Origin: Pseudomonadales bacterium
Lineage (GTDB): Bacteria > Pseudomonadota > Gammaproteobacteria > Steroidobacterales > Steroidobacteraceae
Direction of reading: 5' to 3'
Assembly (NCBI GenBank): GCA_020442965.1
Contig: JAGRJB010000065.1
Span: 1-15,001, forward strand
Length of the DNA: 15,001 nucleotides
Both the position numbers and the translations under genes were made by a program. The notes under the pieces were generated by a model. That model searched no databases, was not told the DNA's origin, and was given only the letters and a program-made list of their open reading frames with translations. Below are positions 8,470 to 15,001 of this stretch, one piece after another (the stretch's first letter is position 1; each line of letters begins with the position of its first letter).

Positions 8470-9370
8470 AGGTGCCTCGCTTCTCAGGTGCTACCTCGAT
8501 CAGTCGCTGCAACTCCTGTGCGGGCATCGGTCGGGCGAATAGATAGCCCTGGCCCTCATCGCAACCGGCGGAATGCAGGAACTGACGTTGTTGCTCCAAC
8601 TCAATGCCTTCGGCGACGATCTTCAGGCCGAGCTTCTTGGCCATGGCAATGATGGCCGCGCAGATCGCTGCATCATCGGCATCATTGTGCAAATTGAGTA
8701 CAAAGCTGCGGTCGATCTTCAGCGAGTCGAGCGGGAACTGGCGGATGTAGCTCAAGGACGAGTAGCCAGTGCCGAAATCGTCGATGGCCAGCGTGATTCC
8801 GGCATCCTTCAGCGTATGTAGCATGACCTTCGCCGTGTTTACATCGCGCATCAGGAGGCTCTCCGTCATCTCGAGTTCCAGCAGGTGCGGCTGAACACCG
8901 TGCTTCCAGAGCGCGCGCATGACGAGTTCGGCTACGTTGGTTCTGGCGACCTGTTCGGCCGAAATATTGATTGCAAGGCGCATCCCATTGAGCGCCGTGC
9001 CCTGCCACAGGCGAATCGTTCGACAGGCTTCCTCGATCACCCATTCGCCGAGCGGCACGATCAATCCGGTTTCCTCCGCGAGCGGAATGAACTGTACTGG
9101 AGAAATCCAGCCGCGTTCGGGATGTTGCCAGCGCAGCAGCGCCTCGGCACCGGTCACCGCGCCGCTGGCTAACGAGTACTTAGGCTGGAAATGCAGTGCC
9201 AGTTGCTGGCGTTCGATCGCAACTCGCAGCGCATCTTCGAGTTCAAGCCGGTCCAGCGCGCGGGCGTTCATCGCCTTCTCGTAGAATCGCACCGTGTTGC
9301 GACCAGCATCCTTGGCTTGATACATTGCGGTATCGGCGTGCATCAGCACGCGTCTCGACGTCGCTACCAT
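8459..9370 (-). CDS. EAL phosphodiesterase half of a frameshifted REC-PAS-GGDEF-EAL protein
   Basis: The frame is open from ATG 9370, 303 codons. Residues 8-20 (VLMHADTAMYQAK) are the end of a GGDEF domain and not a natural N-terminus, so this is the continuation of the gene at 9243-10634. The EAL domain (about 40-292) has every expected catalytic residue: E76 (AEALLRW), N135, E170 (MTES), D197/D198 (DDFGTGYSSL), K218/D220 (LKID), E254/E257 (AEGIE) and Q274 (GQGYLF). It should hydrolyse c-di-GMP if translated. With the shift repaired the protein would be about 724 residues. Whether this half is made alone, from ATG 9370 or a later ATG at 9343, cannot be told. The stop overlaps the start of the PotD-like gene. 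Confidence 0.85.
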   Translation of the reverse strand: MVATSRRVLMHADTAMYQAKDAGRNTVRFYEKAMNARALDRLELEDALRVAIERQQLALHFQPKYSLASGAVTGAEALLRWQHPERGWISPVQFIPLAEETGLIVPLGEWVIEEACRTIRLWQGTALNGMRLAINISAEQVARTNVAELVMRALWKHGVQPHLLELEMTESLLMRDVNTAKVMLHTLKDAGITLAIDDFGTGYSSLSYIRQFPLDSLKIDRSFVLNLHNDADDAAICAAIIAMAKKLGLKIVAEGIELEQQRQFLHSAGCDEGQGYLFARPMPAQELQRLIEVAPEKRGTYDD

Positions 9371-10634
9371 CTGCTGGGTAGACGGCGACGCCGATACTCG
9401 GCGTAATGACGAACTGACGGCTTTCGTAGCTGAAGGGTGTCGTCAGTGATTCGCGTATCCGGTCCACGACCGCGCTGATCTGTCCCTGCGATTCAATATC
9501 CGTCAGCAGTGCCACGAACTCGTCGCCACCCAAGCGCGCGAGCTGCACGGTCATGTCTTCCTGCCCGACCGGCTTGGCCACGAAGTCACTTGCGCGCACG
9601 CCGTCCGCGAGCCGTTGTGCAACGGATTTGAGCAGCGCGTCACCCACGCTATGACCGAGGGTGTCGTTGATCCGTTTGAAGCGATCGAGATCGACGTACA
9701 ACACGGCGACCAGGCGATTGCTGCGCTTCGCCTGACGCATGGCGCGCCGCAGTTCACGTACGAATAGTTGACGGTTCGGCAATCCGGTCACGCCATCGAA
9801 ATAGGCGAGATGGCGGATGCGCTCTTCCGCAAGATGCCGCTGACTGACATCGCGAATGATCGTTAGTACGTTGCCGTTCGGCTGCACGAGCAGCCGAACT
9901 TCGGACGATTTGCGGCCTGCGTCGGTTTGAAACTCGAATGTTTGTGCCTGACCGGTCGCTAACACAACGTGCAGGTGTTCACGTGCCATCCGTGCGACGT
10001 CCGCCGGCAGGATATCCTCGATGCTGCGGCCTGCGCCACGCTCGAACGACGCTGGGCCATCGTTGTGGTGACGATTGACTTCCTCGACGAGCATGCCTTT
10101 GTTGTCGAGTACGAACATGCGATCCGGCATCGCATCGAGCAGCGTCTGTGTTCGATGGCGACTGATTCGCAGTTCGTCAGTGAGCGCTGCAGAACGTAAC
10201 AGGTACTGCAGCCGATAGGGCAGCGTGGGCCAACGCATCGGTTTGTTAGCAAAATCGGTGGCGCCCGCTTCATAAGCGCGATGTAATGAATCGATGTCCT
10301 CTTGCCCCGTCAGGACGAGTACCGGCGCATTGGCATGCGGGCTGCCGCGTATGTGACGACAGACTTCAAGCCCGCCGGCTGCCGGCATCTCAACGTCGAC
10401 GATAACGCAGTCCGGGTTCAACTGATCGAAGGCATCGATGGCTGCCAGTCCGTCCGCAACCGCATGCACTCGAAAGCCGGCGCTGGTAAGCGCACGGGTT
10501 GCGAGCAGACGGACGGTGGGATCGTCGTCGGCCAGCAGAACGAGTGGTTCGGTAGTTGCGTTGCTCACTTTCGATACGCGCGCGGCGCTCCTGCTGTCGC
10601 GCCACGCGCAGACATCCGGTGCGAGTATCGGCAT
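9243..10634 (-). CDS. REC-PAS-GGDEF half of a frameshifted REC-PAS-GGDEF-EAL protein
   Basis: 463 codons as open, but only residues up to about T428 are meaningful; the last 35 are out of frame. Receiver about 30-148 with D36-D38, Asp80 (IVDVEMP), Thr109 and Lys131 (NKPMRW). PAS about 160-265. GGDEF about 273-428 with LPNR, VDLDRFK (314-320) and an intact RLGGDEF (367-373), so a diguanylate cyclase is expected. An RxxD motif (RASD, 347-350) lies about 13 residues further from GGDEF than a standard inhibitory site. The start is uncertain: ATG 10634 has no ribosome site and adds a non-conserved 22 residues, whereas GTG 10568 begins just before the receiver but its AGGAG is about 22 bases away. 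First gene of the signalling cluster. Confidence 0.85.
   Translation of the reverse strand: MPILAPDVCAWRDSRSAARVSKVSNATTEPLVLLADDDPTVRLLATRALTSAGFRVHAVADGLAAIDAFDQLNPDCVIVDVEMPAAGGLEVCRHIRGSPHANAPVLVLTGQEDIDSLHRAYEAGATDFANKPMRWPTLPYRLQYLLRSAALTDELRISRHRTQTLLDAMPDRMFVLDNKGMLVEEVNRHHNDGPASFERGAGRSIEDILPADVARMAREHLHVVLATGQAQTFEFQTDAGRKSSEVRLLVQPNGNVLTIIRDVSQRHLAEERIRHLAYFDGVTGLPNRQLFVRELRRAMRQAKRSNRLVAVLYVDLDRFKRINDTLGHSVGDALLKSVAQRLADGVRASDFVAKPVGQEDMTVQLARLGGDEFVALLTDIESQGQISAVVDRIRESLTTPFSYESRQFVITPSIGVAVYPADGSDVETRADARRYRNVSSQGCWSQHGAILREGDERPRAGPA
9344..9356 (-). other. Frameshift site inside the GGDEF-EAL gene
   Basis: On the minus strand the frame reads D-V-E-T through 9351 and then leaves the family pattern. 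Dropping a single base near 9350, in the alternating ACGCGT, restores DVET-VLMHADTAMYQAK, the usual end of a GGDEF domain. One surplus base (or two lost) is therefore the simplest explanation. I see no slippery heptamer or stimulatory stem that would argue for programmed frameshifting. Confidence 0.8.
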
Positions 10635-10670
10635 TTCGGGGGTGAACTACAGCGAGCAGAGGGACGAAAT

Positions 10671-10684
10671 GCGACCACGGTCGC
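10671..10684. repeat. Inverted repeat upstream of the signalling cluster
   Basis: GCGACC-AC-GGTCGC is a perfect 6+6 palindrome 37 bases upstream of ATG 10634 (103 from GTG 10568). It sits where an operator for the signalling operon would be expected. No clear promoter hexamers accompany it, so function is uncertain. Confidence 0.3.
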
Positions 10685-10728
10685 AGCCCAGGATGCGCCG
10701 CTGTCCGATCAGCGCGCGACGGGCGAAC

Positions 10729-10752
10729 GAAGCGTGAACTCCCTCACGCTTC
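10729..10752 (-). terminator. Hairpin after the aromatic catabolic operon
   Basis: GAAGCGTGA and TCACGCTTC form a perfect 9-bp stem around a six-base loop, starting eight bases after the exporter's TAA stop. The position suits an end-of-operon terminator. There is no T-run on the minus-strand side, so it is either a weak intrinsic terminator or a 3'-end stabilising hairpin. Confidence 0.5.
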
Positions 10753-10759
10753 AGCGCGG

Positions 10760-11965
10760 TTACGCGTTCTGCATCTCAGGGCCCTTTGCTCGCTGCAAGA
10801 GCAAAGCTGCAAGCCACGCGATCGCGGCAACGACCACGCAGAACGAAAGTATGGGAATCCAGCTATCGATCGGGGCAAAACTCATGAATTGCAGGCAAAC
10901 GGCCGAGAGTGCGATTTGACCAAATCCCATGACGCTCGAGGCGACGCCGGTGTAGTCGGGGGCGAGACTGACGCCGCGCGCCATGATGTTCGGCAGTGCG
11001 AGTCCCTGACCGATGCACAACGGAAACTGCGCCCCGAATATGTAGACTGGATCGACGAAGCCCAGCAGTGCAAACACCAGCGCGACGATCGAAAACACCA
11101 ACTGCAGTCCGAGACCACGCGTCATCAATTTGGTCGCGCTAACTGTGGCGCGCGCGCGTGAAACGTACAGATTGCCGAGAAAATAGCCGATCGACAAAAG
11201 CAGGTAGTAGATGCCGAAATCCGACGGCCGTCTGCCGAGAGAGGTAGCCATGACGAATGGCGCGACCGAGATGAAGACGAGAAACAATGCGTAAACCATG
11301 CCCGCTTGGACGACATAGGCGAGGAAGACCGGTTGCGAAACGACTGCGAGCGATTCGCGCCAGAGCTTCGTGAAGCTGTTGTCGGCGCCGTGCGTTTGCC
11401 GCGTCTCGGGTAGGTAGCGCAGTACGGCAACACCGATTAGCAGTGACCCCGCGAACAGAAACCAAAAGCCGTTGCGCCAGCCCAGGTTTTCGGCGATCAA
11501 ACCTCCGAGGTAGGGTGACATCGCCGTACCTGTGACCATGGCCATGGTCAGAGTGGCGATTTTGCGTGCCAACTCGGAACCGGCGAACAGATCACCCACT
11601 GTGGCACGCGATACTGTCACGCCCGTCGCTGCGCCGATCCCCTGCACGAAACGCGCAACGATAAATCCCGAAAAATTCGGCGCGATCAACGCGAGTATTG
11701 AGGCCAGCGCTGCGACCAGCATGCCGCCCGCCAACAGTGGTTTGCGCCCGTAGCGATCCGCCAGAGGGCCTGACAGCAACACGCCGATCGCAAATGCGAC
11801 CAGATACACGGTGACAGTGAGTTGCGCCTGTGGCGTTGGAACTGCATAGCTGCGCGCAACGTCCGGCAGCGCCGGCAACAGCAGGAAATTGCCGATGACT
11901 CCGGCGGCGCTACAGGCCGCCAGCAGCGGAATCACGCCGCGGTGCTCAGAATGCGCGCGGGCCAC
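10760..11965 (-). CDS. MFS multidrug exporter, Bcr/CflA family
   Basis: 401 residues from GTG 11965, the usual length for Bcr/CflA drug:H+ antiporters. About twelve hydrophobic segments span the protein. MFS motif A, GPLADRYGRK, lies at about 66-75 between segments 2 and 3, and a motif-C-like glycine/proline segment (MVTGTAMSPYLGGL) is in the fifth helix region. It should export small molecules across the inner membrane using the proton gradient. The frame stays open upstream to 12292, but that extension is Arg/Ser-rich, non-hydrophobic and lies over the hydrolase gene, so GTG 11965, seven bases after the hydrolase stop, is preferred. The cargo is unknown; an aromatic acid or intermediate of the operon is possible. 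A hairpin follows. Confidence 0.88.
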   Translation of the reverse strand: MARAHSEHRGVIPLLAACSAAGVIGNFLLLPALPDVARSYAVPTPQAQLTVTVYLVAFAIGVLLSGPLADRYGRKPLLAGGMLVAALASILALIAPNFSGFIVARFVQGIGAATGVTVSRATVGDLFAGSELARKIATLTMAMVTGTAMSPYLGGLIAENLGWRNGFWFLFAGSLLIGVAVLRYLPETRQTHGADNSFTKLWRESLAVVSQPVFLAYVVQAGMVYALFLVFISVAPFVMATSLGRRPSDFGIYYLLLSIGYFLGNLYVSRARATVSATKLMTRGLGLQLVFSIVALVFALLGFVDPVYIFGAQFPLCIGQGLALPNIMARGVSLAPDYTGVASSVMGFGQIALSAVCLQFMSFAPIDSWIPILSFCVVVAAIAWLAALLLQRAKGPEMQNA

Positions 11966-11972
11966 TGGCGCG

Positions 11973-12647
11973 CTATTGCCTAGGATCGACGTGCTGTGCG
12001 AGAAACGCGAGCGTGCGAGTGAGCGCGACCGAGGCGCTTTCAGGGTTGTAATCGGACCTGTCGGTGCAATTGAAGCCGTGTCCCGCTGGATAGAGGTAGT
12101 AGATGCCGTTGGGATGTGCGGCCTTGATCTTCTCGACATTCTCCAGTGGTATGTGCGTGTCCTGTTCGCCGAAGTGGTACAGGACCGGCACCTTTGGTTC
12201 GCGATCGAGAAAGTTGACCGTTCCGCCGCCATAGTAGGAGACGGCGCAGGCAACCGGCAATTCGCAGGCAGCGAGGTAGGCGACCGTGCCACCCCAGCAA
12301 TACCCGACTACGCCAACGCGACCCGCATGCCTGACAACCGCGAGTGCCGCCGCTGTGTCCGCGAGAAACTGTGCGGGCTGGATCTGCATCATGTAGCCGC
12401 GCCCCGTCTGAACTTCGGCATCCGAGTAGCCGAGCTCGATGCCGCGTCGAATGCGATCGAACAACGCCGGCGCGATACTGAGGTACCCCGCGCTGGCGAA
12501 ACCATCGACGATCGCCCGGATATGGCGGTTAACGCCGAAGATCTCCTGCACCACGACCACCGCGCCCCTGGCAGCGCCCTTCGGCTTCGCCATGTATGCG
12601 CTGAACTCGTGTCCATCCCTGGCCATCAAGGTGATCGGGTCGCCCAT
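11973..12647 (-). CDS. Dienelactone hydrolase family protein
   Basis: 224 residues from ATG 12647, an alpha/beta hydrolase of the usual DLH size. The triad is visible: nucleophile Cys117 in GYCWGG, Asp163 in GEQDTHIP and His190 in AGHGFN, with Glu35 in QEIFG, which in known dienelactone hydrolases holds the cysteine. It is cytoplasmic (no signal peptide). Known members open dienelactone rings in modified ortho-cleavage pathways; here it lies in a homogentisate operon, so the true substrate may differ. The ATG follows the FAH stop by two bases (TGA-CC-ATG) without a Shine-Dalgarno, so translational coupling is likely. A TTG at 12653 is a less likely start. Confidence 0.9.
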   Translation of the reverse strand: MGDPITLMARDGHEFSAYMAKPKGAARGAVVVVQEIFGVNRHIRAIVDGFASAGYLSIAPALFDRIRRGIELGYSDAEVQTGRGYMMQIQPAQFLADTAAALAVVRHAGRVGVVGYCWGGTVAYLAACELPVACAVSYYGGGTVNFLDREPKVPVLYHFGEQDTHIPLENVEKIKAAHPNGIYYLYPAGHGFNCTDRSDYNPESASVALTRTLAFLAQHVDPRQ

Positions 12648-12649
12648 GG

Positions 12650-13648
12650 TCAAGAATACCGCACGACGCGATTATCGAGCGCTCCAAAGATGCTCTTGTC
12701 GTTGGCGTCCAGCATGTCGACTCGTACGCGGTCGCCGAATTTCAGAAACGGCGTCCGTGGCGCACCATGCTCGAGCTGCTCGAGGGTCCGCACCTCGGCG
12801 AGACAGCTCGAGCCGCGACTGCGATCGTAGTTCGACACTGTGCCGGAACCGATAATCGTCCCGCCACCGAGTTTGCGTGTCTTCGTGACATGCTCGATCA
12901 GCTGATCGAAGCCGAAGGTCATATCGACACCAGCATTCGGCCGACCTAACAATTGGCCGTTGATGTGGCTGACGAGCGGCAAATGGATGCGGCACTCCCG
13001 CCACTCGTCGCCCAGCTCATCCGGTGTTACGGTGACGGGCGCGAACGCGGTGGCGGGCTTCGACTGATAGAAGCCGAATCCCTTGGCCAGTTCTCCCGGT
13101 ATCAGATTGCGCAAGGACCAGTCATTGACGATCGTGATCAGCTGTATGTGTGCCGCCGCCGACGCAGCTGTGGTACCCATTGGTACATCGTCAGTGATCA
13201 CTGCGACTTCAGCTTCCAGGTCGATGCCGAATTCTTCGCACACAAAGGGAACGTCCACTCGCGGGCCTAACAGATCGTCCGAGCCGCCCTGATAGACGAG
13301 TGGATCAGTCCAGAAGGACTGTGGCATCTCGGCGCCGCGCGCTTTGCGAACCAACTCGACGTGGTTGACGTATGCGCTGCCGTCGACCCATTGGTAGGCG
13401 CGCGGTAGCGGTGCCGCGCAGTTCACCGGATCGAATCGAACAGTACCCGAAGGTTGCGCCCGACCGCCGGTCGCGGCGTTGAGCTGGTGCGACACGTCCT
13501 GCAGTCGCTCCTCGGTCTCGTGCCAATCATCGAGCGCAGCCTGCAAGCTTGCCGCAATGCCGGGAACGGGACAGCAGAGCGACAGATCATGGCTAACGAC
13601 TACCAGTATGCCGTCGCGCCCGCTGCCGCGAAGAGTCGCCAGCTTCAT
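12650..13648 (-). CDS. fahA: Fumarylacetoacetate hydrolase (fumarylacetoacetase)
   Basis: 332 residues. It cleaves fumarylacetoacetate to fumarate and acetoacetate, the last step of tyrosine breakdown. The FAH fold residues are visible and spaced as in the mammalian enzyme: D89 and H96 (mouse D126, H133), E145 and E147 in DLEAEVAV (E199, E201), D176 in VNDWSLRN (D233) and K189 in the LAKGFGF segment (K253). The N-terminal 80 residues form the usual small domain. ATG 13648 abuts the hmgA stop (TGA-ATG) and has a GGAAGG eight bases upstream, inside hmgA. Position directly after hmgA supports fumarylacetoacetate as substrate rather than another FAH-superfamily acid. Confidence 0.93.
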   Translation of the reverse strand: MKLATLRGSGRDGILVVVSHDLSLCCPVPGIAASLQAALDDWHETEERLQDVSHQLNAATGGRAQPSGTVRFDPVNCAAPLPRAYQWVDGSAYVNHVELVRKARGAEMPQSFWTDPLVYQGGSDDLLGPRVDVPFVCEEFGIDLEAEVAVITDDVPMGTTAASAAAHIQLITIVNDWSLRNLIPGELAKGFGFYQSKPATAFAPVTVTPDELGDEWRECRIHLPLVSHINGQLLGRPNAGVDMTFGFDQLIEHVTKTRKLGGGTIIGSGTVSNYDRSRGSSCLAEVRTLEQLEHGAPRTPFLKFGDRVRVDMLDANDKSIFGALDNRVVRYS

Positions 13649-14776
13649 TCAGCCCGCCTTCCAGCTATCGACATAAGCTGTCCACTCGAACTCACGTGCG
13701 GATGCAGTGATTTCGAGCGGATCGCGCGTATCGATCATGACCGCATATTCGTCCGTCCCGGCACGTGACTGCTTGAATACCTTGCCGAGCGCCTTGGGGT
13801 GCGGCCCGTGGGTGAAGCCGGCGGGATGCAGCGTGATCATGCCGGGGTGGATGTTGTCGCGGCTGAAGAAGTCGCCGGCATGATAGAAAATGACTTCATC
13901 GAAGTCGTCGTTATTGTGAAAGAAGGGCACCTTCATCGCGCCCGGATCTGTTTCGAATGGACGCGGTACGAACGTGCACACGACGAACCGATCGGCCACG
14001 AAAGTTGTATGTGCCGACGGTGGCAGATGGTAGCGGTGGCTCATCAGCGGTCGAATGTCGCGTACGTTGATGCGGACCACGGTGAGATCGCCGTGCCAGC
14101 CGATCGCATCGAGTGGGTTGAATGGATAGGTGATAAGCGAGACAGCATCGCGTCGCTTGACCTCGACCCGCCACTCGGTCGTGTCGCTTTGTTGTGCGCG
14201 GAATTGTTCGTTGATACGGGGCGTATCGAACATCGCAGCATCGAAGATCGCATGCGGTCCTAACAACCCCTTCTCGGGCAGCGTGAAGCTCGCGTTGCTG
14301 GCTTCGATCATCAGGATCAGCGCCACGCCGGCGCAATCGATTCGCCACATCGTGCCGCGCGGGATCACGACGTAGTCGCCGGTCGTTAGGCTGAGATGCC
14401 CAAAATCGCAGAACAAATCCGCATCACCTGCGTGCACGAAGAGCAGCTGATCGCCATCGCCGTTGCGCGCAAGGGCCGGCATGTGGCCGTGGAGTTGCCA
14501 GTAGCGCAGTTGTACAGCGCCATTGTGCAGCAGGAGGGGTGCCTGCCACGGCGAGCTGCAGGCAGCACTCGCACGCGTCAGATCGAACGCGTGCGGTTGC
14601 AGCGGGCCCTCGAACTTGGTCCAGCCGGTAGGTGGATGGCGATGATGAAGGTGGGCAGCAGGCCCGAAAAAGCCTTCCTTGCTGATCTCACGTTCGTACG
14701 TGCCGTCTGGCAGGTCGGCGTGCGCCTGGCGCGATGCTTCGCCCTCGACCTTTGGAAACTGGATGTAACGCCGCAT
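13649..14776 (-). CDS. hmgA: Homogentisate 1,2-dioxygenase, short bacterial type
   Basis: 375 residues, shorter than the roughly 430-445 of the Pseudomonas/mammalian enzyme but typical of the short bacterial type; the opening matches that type (SKEGFFGPAAHLHHRHPPTGW, split at 32-52). A cupin-like iron dioxygenase that opens the ring of homogentisate to maleylacetoacetate. Probable iron ligands: H287 (FFHNN), D293/E294 and H323 (FTHGPHP); the 36-residue spacing of the two histidines equals that between H335 and H371 of the human enzyme. First gene of the minus-strand operon. There is no Shine-Dalgarno before ATG 14776, and the candidate promoter would start transcription at the ATG, so a leaderless mRNA is possible. 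Confidence 0.92.
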   Translation of the reverse strand: MRRYIQFPKVEGEASRQAHADLPDGTYEREISKEGFFGPAAHLHHRHPPTGWTKFEGPLQPHAFDLTRASAACSSPWQAPLLLHNGAVQLRYWQLHGHMPALARNGDGDQLLFVHAGDADLFCDFGHLSLTTGDYVVIPRGTMWRIDCAGVALILMIEASNASFTLPEKGLLGPHAIFDAAMFDTPRINEQFRAQQSDTTEWRVEVKRRDAVSLITYPFNPLDAIGWHGDLTVVRINVRDIRPLMSHRYHLPPSAHTTFVADRFVVCTFVPRPFETDPGAMKVPFFHNNDDFDEVIFYHAGDFFSRDNIHPGMITLHPAGFTHGPHPKALGKVFKQSRAGTDEYAVMIDTRDPLEITASAREFEWTAYVDSWKAG

Positions 14777-14811
14777 GGCGCTAATCTAGTTTCAAACGAA
14801 ACTATTCACAA
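14777..14811 (-). promoter_or_regulatory. Candidate hmgA promoter
   Basis: On the minus strand TTGTGA (14811-14806) and TAGATT (14788-14783) lie 17 bases apart, each matching four of six consensus bases of a sigma-70 promoter. Position +1 would fall on or next to the A of the hmgA ATG. The spacer is almost wholly the inverted repeat at 14787-14804. Confidence 0.5.
14787..14804. promoter_or_regulatory. Perfect 18-bp inverted repeat, likely repressor operator
   Basis: TAGTTTC-AAAC-GAAACTA: seven-base arms with perfect complementarity and a four-base centre. It lies between the candidate -35 and -10 of hmgA and in the -35 region of the divergent acyl-CoA dehydrogenase. The size suits a dimeric winged-helix repressor such as a MarR-type protein; no regulator gene is inside the window. 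Confidence 0.7.
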
Positions 14812-14817
14812 GGCCGG

Positions 14818-14823
14818 TATGAT
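14818..14823 (+). promoter_or_regulatory. Candidate -10 element of the acyl-CoA dehydrogenase gene
   Basis: TATGAT matches five of six -10 consensus bases. The predicted start of transcription near 14830 leaves a leader of about 22 bases with GAGG at 14840-14843 before ATG 14852. A good -35 hexamer is missing; that region is taken by the right arm of the inverted repeat. Confidence 0.4.
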
Positions 14824-14851
14824 GGCCCGGTACAAAGCTGAGGTCGGGACG

Positions 14852-15001
14852 ATGCAGGACTACGAATCTCCCTGGATGGATGACGAATTGCGCGCGTTCC
14901 GCGACACGGTGGTGCGCTTCGTCGAGAAGGAAATGCTGCCGCACGACGCGCGCTGGCGCGAACAGCACCACGTCGACCGCGAAGTGTGGCGCTCGGTGGG
15001 A
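14852..15001 (+). CDS. Acyl-CoA dehydrogenase, N-terminal part, 3' end outside the window
   Basis: The first 50 codons are visible. The SPWMDDELRAFRDTVVRF stretch followed by EKEMLPHDARW is the all-alpha N-terminal domain of acyl-CoA dehydrogenases, FAD enzymes that oxidise acyl-CoA at the alpha-beta bond. The catalytic base and FAD site lie beyond the edge, so the substrate class cannot be set. ATG 14852 is preferred because of GAGG eight bases upstream; in-frame ATGs at 14819 and 14822 would add about ten residues. It is divergent from hmgA and shares its short control region, suggesting common regulation. Confidence 0.8.
   Translation, partial: MQDYESPWMDDELRAFRDTVVRFVEKEMLPHDARWREQHHVDREVWRSVG

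Noticed and set aside
9344..9356. Programmed ribosomal frameshifting at the GGDEF-EAL junction
   Set aside because: No slippery heptamer, internal Shine-Dalgarno at useful distance or downstream stem was seen; mutation or sequence error is simpler.
11966..12292. N-terminal extension giving the MFS exporter a 510-residue reading
   Set aside because: The added 109 residues are Arg/Ser/Thr-rich with no membrane or domain pattern and lie over the dienelactone hydrolase gene in another frame. GTG 11965 gives the normal 401-residue length.
11889..12830. Long plus-strand frame of 313 codons opposite the exporter, hydrolase and FAH genes
   Set aside because: It spans the boundaries of three well-supported genes, has no recognisable motif and has shadow-like Arg/Ala-rich composition; a product of high GC.
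1..15001. Overrepresentation of CTAAC/GTTAG across the window
   Set aside because: About 20 occurrences were counted by eye, near the number expected by chance for a five-base word on both strands at this base composition.

Overview
The window is compact, GC-rich bacterial DNA: ten gene loci in 15 kb, no gap above about 200 bases, several ATGA stop/start overlaps. A Gram-negative, probably gammaproteobacterial host is likely, given the periplasmic sensor architecture, the long GGDEF/EAL proteins, a Bcr/CflA exporter and a short-type homogentisate dioxygenase; the exact lineage cannot be read from the sequence. No tRNA, rRNA, CRISPR array, insertion sequence or phage gene was seen. All genes but the last run on the minus strand.

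Region 1 (about 14.85 to 10.76 kb, minus) is an aromatic catabolic operon: homogentisate 1,2-dioxygenase (hmgA), fumarylacetoacetate hydrolase, a dienelactone-hydrolase-like enzyme and an MFS exporter, in nearly abutting frames. It is the end of phenylalanine/tyrosine breakdown (homogentisate to fumarate plus acetoacetate). A divergent acyl-CoA dehydrogenase begins at the right edge. The short gap between them holds a perfect 18-bp inverted repeat inside a candidate hmgA promoter and beside a candidate promoter for the divergent gene. A hairpin follows the operon.

Region 2 (10.63 to 2.29 kb, minus) is a signalling cluster: a REC-PAS-GGDEF-EAL protein split by an apparent one-base frameshift, a PotD-like periplasmic polyamine-type binding protein, a membrane hybrid histidine kinase (Cache-like sensor, HAMP, HisKA, HATPase, two REC, HPt), and a second REC-GGDEF-EAL protein whose GGDEF and EAL sites are both degraded. 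No ABC permease or ATPase is present. The likely job is sensing, not uptake: the binding protein would report a ligand to the kinase, which would pass phosphate to two c-di-GMP-related response regulators. LuxP-LuxQ and NspS-MbaA are the precedents.

Region 3 (2.13 kb to the left edge, minus) has a secreted subtilisin-family protease with an unusual tryptophan hexad repeat tail, overlapped by the start of a beta-propeller (Reg_prop) sensor that runs off the window.
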